DNA of 64,000 nucleotides from contig JAZNIY010000008.1 of NCBI GenBank assembly GCA_045577735.1, positions 186,001 through 250,000 on the forward strand, read 5' to 3'. This stretch comes from Stercoripulliclostridium_A sp045577735 (GTDB lineage: Bacteria > Bacillota > Clostridia > Christensenellales > DTU072). Position 1 is the stretch's first letter. Each line of letters starts with the position of its first letter. A model generated the notes under the pieces. It ran no database searches. It worked only from the letters and a program-made list of their open reading frames with translations, and had not been told where the DNA came from. Positions 31,895 to 40,328 of this stretch are shown here, one piece after another. A program made the position numbers and the translations under genes.

Positions 31895-33799
31895 TTAATC
31901 AATGGTATAAGTATTTTTGTCTAAATCAATAGTGATGGAGGTGCCGTCTGAATAGGTGGTTTTTTGTTTGCGATAACTTCCAAGAAATTCATGTTTCAAC
32001 ATCTCTTTGTTATATAATCGCTCTTGTAGATTACATAGGGGTTCAATACGACTAATCTCCTTTTTTAATTCTTCATCATTCATCATTTCAATATCGGCAG
32101 TACGATTGTCGGTTCCTATTTTCTTAAGAGAGTTTCCGTATGGGTGCAAGTAAGGCATACCGGCATTCAAGGCACAATATAAATCGCCATCCTCTCCTTT
32201 TGGAATGCCCCAATTATTAAACCAATTCCAAGGTATGATTATGCAATCGTGATATACTAAATTGCAAAGAGGGATAGGGATGCCGATAGGCTTACCATTT
32301 TCCTGTGGTTTTAATGCGTGAGGACCATGGTGAACAAGGGCAAGGTGATTGAGTAGTTGCATTCCGGGTTCTTCGGAAGACATTATAAGTCCTTTTTCGT
32401 TGAGATAGTCAAAGCATTTTGCACGGAAGGCTATGCTTTCTTCCCTTGTAACAGAGTGATTTTCATGGAAGCACTCATCACCTTGCATAATTGCAAACAC
32501 ATCAAGGTATGCACCTTGCACGTCAATATTGTGTTCTGCAAGTTCGTCATATGTTTTCTTAACAAAATCCAAAGCGAAAGAAGAACAAAGATAGGTATGT
32601 TCCCCACCATCCCATATTGAGCAGTAGGGGTTGCTTCCATCAGCATTAGTTATAGCCTTGTTTTTGTCAAATACCGGGCTGTCGTAATAATAATCTCTAT
32701 ATTGGTCGTGAAGTGCGAACACATAGCCGAGTTCGCGACAAGTATCGGCAAAATCTTTTAGCCCATTCCAGCCACCGGCTTGTTTACAAGGAGGCAAAAC
32801 ATACGGGTGATCGTTGTCATATCCATTTTTCCCCCAACCATCGGTGTGTATATAAAGCTTTTCAAGTCCCAGTTCCTTTAATTTTTTCATTTGCTCGGAG
32901 CGTTCTTTAAAAGTGGCACATAAGATTTCATTAGAGCCATTTTTATTATAAAATTGAGACTTTTCGTTTATTTTAGAAAAAATTTTATGGTGAAGAACAG
33001 GTGCGCCGATAATTTTTTGTATATTAGGGTTACCCTTTATTTTTTCATCAAGCGTTACCAATAGGTTGTTTTTCATTAGATAACTGCGGTAGGTTTTCGC
33101 TATGGTGTTATAATCGCCATCGTTATGGAAGCAAAGGCGTAATTTTCTTTCATAAGATATTTTTCCAAGTGAGGTTTGCCAATAAACGGAATTAAGAAAA
33201 GCCAAACGTTTTCCGTAACAGGAGAACATTGATGCATCATAGGGGGTTTCAACAATTGCAGTCAAAGAGTGCCCATCACAAACCCGTCCCCAAAGTGGCA
33301 TATAGCAATCGGCAGAATTAATAGGTCTTTTAACGGTTGTATAATAATGGGTTGCAAATATATTTTTTTTGTACCCGTCCGGCAAAATGAATCCTTGTCG
33401 CATTGGGTCTACGTGGTATGAAGTCTGTGTTTTATTTTTTGAATTAAAGCCACCCGGGAAGAAAATACCCTGGATTTGACCACTGGTTTCATTTTCGGTT
33501 TTAAGTGAAAAAACGACGTCATCTTCTATGACTTCGGCAGAACAAACTATAGTAAATGGTAGTTTGTCGCCATCAAGAAAAAAGTCGGAATAGTAGGTTA
33601 TTATTTTATTTTCGGAATAATGTGTGTTTTTTGTTTTTGCAGACGTCAAGGGTAGGGTTTTAACCTTTTGTCTATCACCAATGTTTTTGCTAACCGCAAC
33701 AAAAGGCTTTCTTCCATCGTTTATCCAAGTAAATCCATTATATGATATATCATAAGAACAGATCTTTTCATTAAACTTAATATTAATTTTTTTATTCAT
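31895..33799 (-). CDS. Putative glycoside hydrolase, DUF6259/DUF5696-like
   Basis: 634 residues, no signal peptide. A beta-rich N-terminal half (about 1-230) precedes a TIM-barrel-like region (about 260-560). Likely catalytic acids are Asp in GAYLDVF (near residue 433) and Glu in MSSEEPG (near 475), a spacing like retaining alpha-glycosidases of the GH36/GH101-type clans. The C-terminus is a small beta domain. Being cytoplasmic it would cut imported oligosaccharides. It is the last gene in an operon with GH20, a NahK-like kinase and a CBM9-like protein, which suggests GalNAc- or GlcNAc-containing mucin or milk glycans. The substrate is not determined. Confidence 0.7.
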   Translation of the reverse strand: MNKKINIKFNEKICSYDISYNGFTWINDGRKPFVAVSKNIGDRQKVKTLPLTSAKTKNTHYSENKIITYYSDFFLDGDKLPFTIVCSAEVIEDDVVFSLKTENETSGQIQGIFFPGGFNSKNKTQTSYHVDPMRQGFILPDGYKKNIFATHYYTTVKRPINSADCYMPLWGRVCDGHSLTAIVETPYDASMFSCYGKRLAFLNSVYWQTSLGKISYERKLRLCFHNDGDYNTIAKTYRSYLMKNNLLVTLDEKIKGNPNIQKIIGAPVLHHKIFSKINEKSQFYNKNGSNEILCATFKERSEQMKKLKELGLEKLYIHTDGWGKNGYDNDHPYVLPPCKQAGGWNGLKDFADTCRELGYVFALHDQYRDYYYDSPVFDKNKAITNADGSNPYCSIWDGGEHTYLCSSFALDFVKKTYDELAEHNIDVQGAYLDVFAIMQGDECFHENHSVTREESIAFRAKCFDYLNEKGLIMSSEEPGMQLLNHLALVHHGPHALKPQENGKPIGIPIPLCNLVYHDCIIIPWNWFNNWGIPKGEDGDLYCALNAGMPYLHPYGNSLKKIGTDNRTADIEMMNDEELKKEISRIEPLCNLQERLYNKEMLKHEFLGSYRKQKTTYSDGTSITIDLDKNTYTID

Positions 33800-33816
33800 A
33801 ATTACAACCTAACTAA

Positions 33817-34350
33817 TTATTGTATTTCCAGTTTTATAAAACTGTCTACATCATGGAAAGTGCTCTTGTTGGTAGGGTTAAGTGCATATAGATTTAGTGC
33901 ATCCTCATCATAATCTTGCCTAAATAAATTAAAATAAGCATTATCTTTTTGAAAACCCAACCTTTGTAAATTAGCGATAGGGATAGTCATGTAGCAATCC
34001 CAACAATCATGCTTCTTGTCAACGTGCGAAAAGAAAGGAGGAGAAGGAAGATATGTTATATTTAGTGGCCCATCATTGTTTTCAACAACGCCTGCATATT
34101 GCACACCATCGGGGTTGACTTCCAACTCTAAATATTTATTTCTTTTTCCAAGAGTAATAAAAATTTCGACGGTATCTCCTTCGTATAGCTTGTCGTTGTA
34201 TGATTTGCCTTTTGAAAAAACATTTTTATCATAAGAAACAAAGGATAGATTAAGCGAATCATTCTCAAACAATAGAGAATAGTCGGTTTTATTTTTTGCA
34301 AAACCACCAAAGTTATCTTTTAATTTTCCAGAGCAAATCAGTTTTTTCAT
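33817..34350 (-). CDS. CBM9-like carbohydrate-binding protein
   Basis: 177 residues. The pattern LYEGDTVEIFITLGKRNKYLE, VNPDG, CYMTIPIANL and FNLFRQD is typical of family-9 carbohydrate-binding-like domains that occur alone. There is no signal peptide, so it is probably intracellular. It lies 3 bases after the kinase gene and 17 bases before the glycosidase gene. It may help hold a sugar chain or may be an orphan domain of the glycosidase. Confidence 0.75.
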   Translation of the reverse strand: MKKLICSGKLKDNFGGFAKNKTDYSLLFENDSLNLSFVSYDKNVFSKGKSYNDKLYEGDTVEIFITLGKRNKYLELEVNPDGVQYAGVVENNDGPLNITYLPSPPFFSHVDKKHDCWDCYMTIPIANLQRLGFQKDNAYFNLFRQDYDEDALNLYALNPTNKSTFHDVDSFIKLEIQ

Positions 34351-34352
34351 AT

Positions 34353-35435
34353 CTATAAGTACTTTTTAACAATGGCATTCATTTGCTCCAAGTTTTGTTC
34401 CATTCTTTCTACCATTTTCATTTGTGTGCGACATCTATCCAAATTGTGTTTTTCGCGATGGGTTTTAAAGTAGTGATCGCCCTCAAGATAGTCTGTCAAA
34501 AATCTCATGCCACACTCAAAGGTCATAAGGATTGCTCCAAAAGAGAGATTTTCTTTTTCTTTTTGTGTTAGGCTATCCTTTACTTCGCCAAGAAAACCTT
34601 TGCAGAATGATTCGTAAAGATCTAACGAAAAGTCTACGTTACTAAGATCCTTTTCATCCTCTTTGCCGGTATTTGTTCCACTTCTAATGCTATCACCAAA
34701 ATCATATAAAACAGAGCCTTTCATAACGGTATCCAAATCGATTACCGTAACGGGCATCATGCTATCTACGTTCACTAAAACGTTATTTAGTTTAGTATCG
34801 TTATGTGTTACGCGAAGGGGAATATCGCCAGAATTAATTAAATCCAGCACCTTGGAACAATAGTGTTTTCTTTGATAAAACCATTTTACCTCATCTTCTA
34901 CTTCCTGGAGTCTATTAAAAGAGTTTTTGGCTATAGCGTTTTCAAACTTAGCAAATCTATCAACTGTATTATGGAAATTAGGTATGGAATCCTTAATTGT
35001 TTCTGCGGGATACCCATCTAGCATTTTCTGGAACTTACCGAAGCCAACACCGCTTACTTCAAATTGCTCCTTTGTGGGGCTTGTTTCAATGCTGATGCCA
35101 CCATAAACGAAATTGTACAAACGATAGTAGCCTATTTCATCATTTCCGTAATAAGACTTATAGTCAAGGGTTTTTATTACTCTTAAGCAGTCACTAACGT
35201 CTTGTCCACTTGCAAGCATCTTATCAAATATATATTCGGTCACACCTACTATATTTTGCATTAAGCCATCAACGTCGCGAAAAACCTTATGGTTAATTCT
35301 TTGTAGAATATAATGTTTACCTTTTTCATCTACTACTTTATACGTGTCGTTTATATGTCCACATCCGTATTTTTCTGCACCAACGATAGGGGAGTCAACT
35401 TGAAATTGATTACAGATATTTACTATTTTTTCCAT
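34353..35435 (-). CDS. N-acetylhexosamine 1-kinase-like phosphotransferase
   Basis: 360 residues of the APH/choline-kinase fold. Landmarks: GHINDTYKV and YILQRINHKVF (ATP loop and Lys), catalytic loop VTHNDTKLNNVL and metal site VIDLDTVMKG. This set resembles NahK of the bifidobacterial lacto-N-biose/galacto-N-biose pathway, which makes GlcNAc- or GalNAc-1-phosphate. It is 5 bases from the GH20 gene, whose product would supply N-acetylhexosamine. No GlmU- or phosphorylase-type partner is present here. Confidence 0.85.
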   Translation of the reverse strand: MEKIVNICNQFQVDSPIVGAEKYGCGHINDTYKVVDEKGKHYILQRINHKVFRDVDGLMQNIVGVTEYIFDKMLASGQDVSDCLRVIKTLDYKSYYGNDEIGYYRLYNFVYGGISIETSPTKEQFEVSGVGFGKFQKMLDGYPAETIKDSIPNFHNTVDRFAKFENAIAKNSFNRLQEVEDEVKWFYQRKHYCSKVLDLINSGDIPLRVTHNDTKLNNVLVNVDSMMPVTVIDLDTVMKGSVLYDFGDSIRSGTNTGKEDEKDLSNVDFSLDLYESFCKGFLGEVKDSLTQKEKENLSFGAILMTFECGMRFLTDYLEGDHYFKTHREKHNLDRCRTQMKMVERMEQNLEQMNAIVKKYL

Positions 35436-35440
35436 TGTTC

Positions 35441-36895
35441 TTATCTCCCGTATTTTTTCTTTATTTTTGCGTTCGTTATAATATTTGGCAGTCCTGCCCA
35501 GTAGAGAACCCGCCTAGCCCACCAGAGTTTGGAAAAAGCTTTGATTACTCCAACAGGATCATATAACCATTTTGGAGTAGGTTTAACACCAAAAGTTTTG
35601 AGTATTTTGTTGTGTTGCATTAATTTTTGCTCAAATGATAGATAATCTTTTTCATTAGACCAAAGCCTTTCTGCTACTGCGAGCAATCTAGGGAAGGTCT
35701 TTTTTCTTGCTGTTTTTACGTTAGGTAATAATTCGCCCCATAAACAAGTTTCTACGCCAATGAGGTTTTTTTCAAAAACGAGGGGTTCATAATCATAAAC
35801 TCGTTTTAGATTGTTTATACCATAAGGTAAATCCAAATAATATGGTTCTGTTTTTGCATTTATGATTTTCCTTCCACGAGCCATTTCTTTTTGGAATTTT
35901 TCGTTATTATAATCAATATCCCAGCATTCCCAGACAATGCGTTCATCAATAATTCCAGTAGGATCACTTTCATTCCACATGATAGGCGTTTTCCCGTTGT
36001 TGATTATAAATGCACCCAATTCATTCATAAAATGTGCCTGAAACTCATTATAGTTTTTGCAACCGAGTGCAATAAACTTTTGTTTGCAATGGGGACACAA
36101 TTCCCAGCGTTGAGAGGGGACTTCATCTCCACCGATGTGGAAATATTCGTCAGTAAATATGTCCATTAATTCTTTAATAATGGTTTTTATAGCATCAATG
36201 GTGCTTTCTTTACCGATACAAGCTACGTCAAATTTTACACCAAAATTTTCAGCGACTCTCACACTTCTATTGAAACAGCCAAACTCTGGATATGACGCAA
36301 TTGCAGACTGAAAGTGTCCCGGGACGTCTATTTCCGGTATAACACGGATTCCTTTTGAATGAGCATAGTCTATTATTCTTCGTAAATCATCTTGAGTATA
36401 ATATCCTTTATGCTCTTTTAATCTAAATAACGTTCTGCGTCTAATACTTCCAATTTCGGTAAGTTTTGGAAAGGCTTTTATTTCGACACGCCAACCTTGG
36501 TCGTCGTTAAGGTGTAAATGTAAAGTGTTAAACTTGTAAAGAGCAAGATAATCGATTTGCTTTAAGACTTCTTCTACACTAAAAAAGTATCTTGCGACGT
36601 CTAACATATACGCACGCATTTGAATTTTGGGAGCATCCTCAATAATCATAGCGGGAATTTCTTTCTCGCAAGTTTTAACGAGTTGAGATAAACTGGCTTT
36701 TGCACGCTCTTTTGCAATATGGTCTCTATATTTTAGTTCAACCATATTTTCTTTAATCGCAATAATATACCCTTCGCTTGGAAGAGTGGTATCTTGAATT
36801 TCGTTACAAGCGAGATCTTCTATATCAAAAATATTATCAATAGAATATCCTTGTTCATTAAGTAAATTAATCTTTTGTGGTCTTGGTATAATCAT
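35441..36895 (-). CDS. GH20 beta-N-acetylhexosaminidase
   Basis: 484 residues from ATG 36895; the start is uncertain because AAGGAG lies about 20 bases upstream. N-terminal GH20b domain (IPRPQKINLL), then catalytic barrel: MRAYMLDVARYFF, LHLHLNDDQGWR, VIPEIDVPGHFQ and the acid pair FHIGGDEVP (near residue 255). The family uses the substrate N-acetyl group as nucleophile to release GlcNAc or GalNAc. No signal peptide is seen, so it acts on imported oligosaccharides. It heads the glycan part of the operon and is preceded by an ATPase gene. Confidence 0.92.
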   Translation of the reverse strand: MIIPRPQKINLLNEQGYSIDNIFDIEDLACNEIQDTTLPSEGYIIAIKENMVELKYRDHIAKERAKASLSQLVKTCEKEIPAMIIEDAPKIQMRAYMLDVARYFFSVEEVLKQIDYLALYKFNTLHLHLNDDQGWRVEIKAFPKLTEIGSIRRRTLFRLKEHKGYYTQDDLRRIIDYAHSKGIRVIPEIDVPGHFQSAIASYPEFGCFNRSVRVAENFGVKFDVACIGKESTIDAIKTIIKELMDIFTDEYFHIGGDEVPSQRWELCPHCKQKFIALGCKNYNEFQAHFMNELGAFIINNGKTPIMWNESDPTGIIDERIVWECWDIDYNNEKFQKEMARGRKIINAKTEPYYLDLPYGINNLKRVYDYEPLVFEKNLIGVETCLWGELLPNVKTARKKTFPRLLAVAERLWSNEKDYLSFEQKLMQHNKILKTFGVKPTPKWLYDPVGVIKAFSKLWWARRVLYWAGLPNIITNAKIKKKYGR

Positions 36896-36920
36896 AAATA
36901 TTATTGTAAACTTGTTCTCC

Positions 36921-38117
36921 TTAGTCTTTAAGCAACCAGATAGCAAGGTCGCATATTTTTATTCCCTCATAGGTATAATCGTCATGTTTTGTGTTTGCAA
37001 TAATCATTTTGGGATGAGCATCAGCTATCTTAAGCAATGGTTCATACTCTCTCTTGAATGTTTCGGGATTATCTATATTATCACTAACTTGAATATAAAT
37101 TTGTTCACTACCACGTTTTGCGACGAAGTCAACTTCTTTTTGATAAAGTTTTCCAACGTATATTTCATAACCACGACGTAAAAGCTCTATACAAACAATA
37201 TTTTCGTAAATTCTGCCGTAGTCCATGTTTCTACTACCAAGCAAAGCGTATCTAAAACCCACGTCGCTCAAATAATATTTGTCAGACGTGTCAAGATATT
37301 TTTTGCCTTTAATGTCGTAGCGTTTAACGTCGTAAAACATAAAGGCATTGCACAAATATTTAACGTATTTTCCAATAGTAACGTGATTGGTAGTAATCTT
37401 ATTAAAGGTTAAAGTATCGCTTACTTTATTCGGGGACGTTAAATTACTTATGTTATCCATTAAATATTCTGAAAGATGGTCTAAAACGTACGTGTCAGGC
37501 AATTTGTACTTGCTAACCAAATCTCTATTAACGATGGTGTTATAAACTTCGCTTATATATTTAACTCGGTCTTGTTCTTTTTTATAAGCATAAGAGCCTG
37601 CGAGCCCACCTTTAATTGTGTATTGTTTAAACAAAGTATCTATATCACTCTCGTTTTCATGATAAAGAACAAATTCTTTAAAGCTAAAGGGGAAGACGTG
37701 GATTTCTATATATCTACCTGTAAACAAGGTGGCTAAATCGTTGCTTAAAAGAAAAGCATTTGAGCCTGTAATATAAATATCATATTTACCACTTGTATAT
37801 AGGCTGTTTATTGCAACTTCAAATTTGTCGCAAAGCTGTACCTCATCAATAAAAAGATAATTATTTTTACCTTTTTGATAACAAGATTCTACGTAGTCGT
37901 TAAGTTTATGATATTCTTTAAGTTTTTCAAACTTAATGTTGAAAAAATCTATAAATATAATATTCGCGTTACTATCATTTTCTTTCAAATAATCAATATA
38001 AGATTCCATTAGTTTGGATTTGCCAGAACGCCTGATACCTGTAATAATTTTTATATCGGGCGTATCTTTTAAATCAATCAATCTTTGCAAATAATCTATT
38101 CTTTCAATTAACTTCAT
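36921..38117 (-). CDS. AAA-type ATPase with DUF4143-like C-terminus
   Basis: 398 residues. Walker A is ITGIRRSGKSKLM (about 25-37), Walker B YLFIDEVQLC, sensor YITGSNAFLLS; the C-terminal part (KEVDFVAKRG, IYIQVSDNI) is the DUF4143/PD-(D/E)XK-like region. The family is common and often mobile; its function is unclear, with defence or toxin links proposed for some. It is transcribed first in the glycan operon, although nothing ties it to sugars. Its stop codon overlaps the presumed ribosome site of the GH20 gene. Confidence 0.88.
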   Translation of the reverse strand: MKLIERIDYLQRLIDLKDTPDIKIITGIRRSGKSKLMESYIDYLKENDSNANIIFIDFFNIKFEKLKEYHKLNDYVESCYQKGKNNYLFIDEVQLCDKFEVAINSLYTSGKYDIYITGSNAFLLSNDLATLFTGRYIEIHVFPFSFKEFVLYHENESDIDTLFKQYTIKGGLAGSYAYKKEQDRVKYISEVYNTIVNRDLVSKYKLPDTYVLDHLSEYLMDNISNLTSPNKVSDTLTFNKITTNHVTIGKYVKYLCNAFMFYDVKRYDIKGKKYLDTSDKYYLSDVGFRYALLGSRNMDYGRIYENIVCIELLRRGYEIYVGKLYQKEVDFVAKRGSEQIYIQVSDNIDNPETFKREYEPLLKIADAHPKMIIANTKHDDYTYEGIKICDLAIWLLKD

Positions 38118-38130
38118 TTTTAATTCCCGC

Positions 38131-38163
38131 TTTCGAAACTTTAATTTTTTTTGTTTTTCGAAA
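38131..38163 (-). promoter_or_regulatory. Twin TTTCGAAA palindromes, possible operator
   Basis: TTTCGAAA occurs at 38131-38138 and 38156-38163, 25 bases centre to centre, between the promoter and the ATPase start. The helical spacing suits a dimeric repressor. No regulator gene is adjacent. Confidence 0.4.
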
Positions 38164-38171
38164 CCAATATT

Positions 38172-38200
38172 ATTTTATTCTTATATTTTCCAAATGTCAA
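38172..38200 (-). promoter_or_regulatory. Promoter of the ATPase-glycan operon
   Basis: Minus-strand TTGACA (38200-38195) and TAAAAT (38177-38172), spacer 17. Confidence 0.85.
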
Positions 38201-38233
38201 TATCTTATAAAAAATAATGGTTAAAAACAATTT

Positions 38234-38621
38234 GAGATTATCACGTGTGCTTGTTATTATACAAGTAGACCCAATTTCAAGGGATAAAAATTTTGGGTTT
38301 GGTAGCGGAGAAACAGTATAGCGAAAGGCTGTCTCAAGCAAGCAACAATAGCAATAGGGTATCTTACTTGTAATGCGCCGTTTTTTTGATGGGCACGAAC
38401 ACAATGTGTTCGCTTTCGCCAGGTTTTTGCCCAAGCAAAATGCCAAGCAATTGGCTATAATGTGAGCAATGCGAACTATCCTTCGAACAAAGTGAGTCAA
38501 TGCAAAAACTAATGCACCCTAATTCCTAAAGGAATGGGCGCCTACGCTGTTTCTCGGCAAAGAAAAAGAACACCGTGCTTGGTGTTCTTTTCTTTGGCGG
38601 AAAATATTAAATGTAAAACTG
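38234..38621. repeat. Full-length island repeat (A2-R2)
   Basis: About 390 bases matching 42081-42381 in order: gagat...gtgtgcttgtta, caagtag-ccaatttcaa, ttttgggttt-gcggagaaacag-tatagcgaaagg, cacgaacac-gtgttcgctttcgccagg, taatgcaccctaat, then a hairpin ending in ctttggcgga. It carries the exact 12-base tRNA-Ser end GCGGAGAAACAG at 38305-38316. There is no convincing gene; a 119-codon minus-strand frame here is judged spurious. Confidence 0.85.
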
Positions 38622-38630
38622 ACTTTTTCA

Positions 38631-40133
38631 TTAAATGCTTTTAATAGTTTCTTCGATTTTTCTGCTAGAATGTTTAGAGATGATGGTATAAATTATTTCT
38701 TTTACATCATAATTGAGTAATAAAGGAGCAGGTAAACTCTGCGACTGGTTTGGTAAAAGCTTATTAAATTTTATTTTAATTACATCAAAATCTATATCAT
38801 TTGTTAAAATCTCAAAAGGTTCATATAAATATGAAAGTTCGGCATTCATTTTCTCAGTTTCGTACTCCACATTGCTTTTATCGTAAACATTTCCCAAAGC
38901 CATAGGTAGTCTCATAGGCACACTTACGCTAGGGTGACTGCCGTAATTATCATAGTCATCGATGTCAGAGCTAGTTTTAGAATTAAAAATGGTCATAAAC
39001 ATTTGGTTATGCTTAAATGATTGTGGAAACAATTCTAATTCTTTAATATTGCAGATACTGTTTTTAGGGAGAAATAAATTTAAAATGATATCCTCATCGA
39101 ATTCATTTCCTTCATTTGTCAAAGCGAGATTCAAACTCTTAATATTTTTAACTTTTAAAAGAAGATATAATAAATCTTGTTCTTCTTGAATTAAATCAGC
39201 TAATTTTAAAATGTCTTTTAATTTCTTTTTTTCTTTTAATGACCCATAGTCTGATATTTCGTAATTTAAATTAGTCGAAAAACGTTTATATAGTTTCAAG
39301 TTTCCAAAGTTCAATAATTCTGTTGTATCAACATCCAACTCATTAACAAGGATGAATTCACGAATGCGAGAAAACTCTTCTTTATATAAATCTTCAATCG
39401 AAGAAATTTCCTCACCCATAGTAATCTTAATTAAAACGGATGACCCTAAACAAGAGGAATTGCTCAATTCATTTTCTAAAAATGGGATAGCATTTTCCTT
39501 CAATTTGGTCTCAATTTGCTTAAAAAGTGTATTGTGGGCATTACTCAAATGCTTGATTATGGAATTTTCTAACAACTTATAATTACCCTTTAGTTTACCA
39601 TCTTCAATAGATTTTAGGAGTAGAATGGAGCTTTTCTCACATTTTTTATATAGATAATCTACAGTGCTTCTTTCGGCTGGAATAGGCTCTGATTGTGCTC
39701 CAGAACGTACGAAAATCGAACCATTTGAAATATAAGGAGGATGTAAGCCTTCTTTAATATTAATGACAATTACTCCAAACCCTATTTTGCTTGGATTATC
39801 GATAAATCTTGCTTTTATTAAATTAACGACTTCTAAATCAACAAAAGGCTTGATAATGTTTATAATGTTTAATTCAACTTCACCATTTGGCTTTTCAATG
39901 TCAACAATTTGTTTAGAATTATCAACACCGATAAAAAGCCATCCTCCTGAGCAGTTCGCAAAAGAACAAATTACTTTAGGGAGCTTTTTCTTTACTTTTT
40001 CACCGAAATCACCTTTAAATTCGATTTTATATCCTTCATCGACATTTGATAATTGTAATAAATCCTCATATTTAATTTTATCAAATGGAATATCATCTCC
40101 GTTTAAATTTTTAAATGGGCAGTAATAATGCAT
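38631..40133 (-). CDS. AlbA_2 (Schlafen-type) domain protein
   Basis: 500 residues. The N-terminal ~160 residues match the AlbA_2/Slfn putative DNA-binding domain: EGYKIEFKGDF, KVICSFANCSGGWLFIGVDN, LHPPYISNGSIFVRSGAQS. The remaining ~340 residues, mostly helical then beta, are unrecognised. AlbA_2 proteins are found in regulators and in defence-island genes. It is divergent from the HNH protein gene, sharing a 195-base promoter region. Ribosome site AGGAG lies 4 bases before ATG. It ends 10 bases beyond the R2 repeat. Confidence 0.8.
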   Translation of the reverse strand: MHYYCPFKNLNGDDIPFDKIKYEDLLQLSNVDEGYKIEFKGDFGEKVKKKLPKVICSFANCSGGWLFIGVDNSKQIVDIEKPNGEVELNIINIIKPFVDLEVVNLIKARFIDNPSKIGFGVIVINIKEGLHPPYISNGSIFVRSGAQSEPIPAERSTVDYLYKKCEKSSILLLKSIEDGKLKGNYKLLENSIIKHLSNAHNTLFKQIETKLKENAIPFLENELSNSSCLGSSVLIKITMGEEISSIEDLYKEEFSRIREFILVNELDVDTTELLNFGNLKLYKRFSTNLNYEISDYGSLKEKKKLKDILKLADLIQEEQDLLYLLLKVKNIKSLNLALTNEGNEFDEDIILNLFLPKNSICNIKELELFPQSFKHNQMFMTIFNSKTSSDIDDYDNYGSHPSVSVPMRLPMALGNVYDKSNVEYETEKMNAELSYLYEPFEILTNDIDFDVIKIKFNKLLPNQSQSLPAPLLLNYDVKEIIYTIISKHSSRKIEETIKSI

Positions 40134-40178
40134 AAAACTCCTATTGTTTTGAAATAAGTGGTAAGAAACGTTGTCCTT

Positions 40179-40207
40179 ATTATACTAATTTTTTGTTAAA
40201 AATGCAA
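40179..40207 (-). promoter_or_regulatory. Promoter of the AlbA_2 gene
   Basis: Minus-strand TTGCAT (40207-40202) and TATAAT (40184-40179), spacer 17. Confidence 0.85.
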
Positions 40208-40269
40208 GTGTATTAAAAATGTATGATAGAATGGATGGTTTCGGTTTTTGGGGGATTTAAATAAGGGTA

Positions 40270-40298
40270 TTGTTTCTTTAATAGGAAAGTGGTATAAT
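40270..40298 (+). promoter_or_regulatory. Promoter of the HNH-primase-like gene
   Basis: TTGTTT at 40270 and extended -10 TGGTATAAT (hexamer 40293-40298), spacer 17. Confidence 0.8.
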
Positions 40299-40328
40299 AA
40301 ATGAAACTATTATAAGAAAAGATAAAAA

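Noticed and set aside
38141..38500. 119-codon minus-strand ORF in the spacer
   Set aside because: It spans the intergenic repeat and the glycan-operon promoter, has no ribosome site and an uneven composition.
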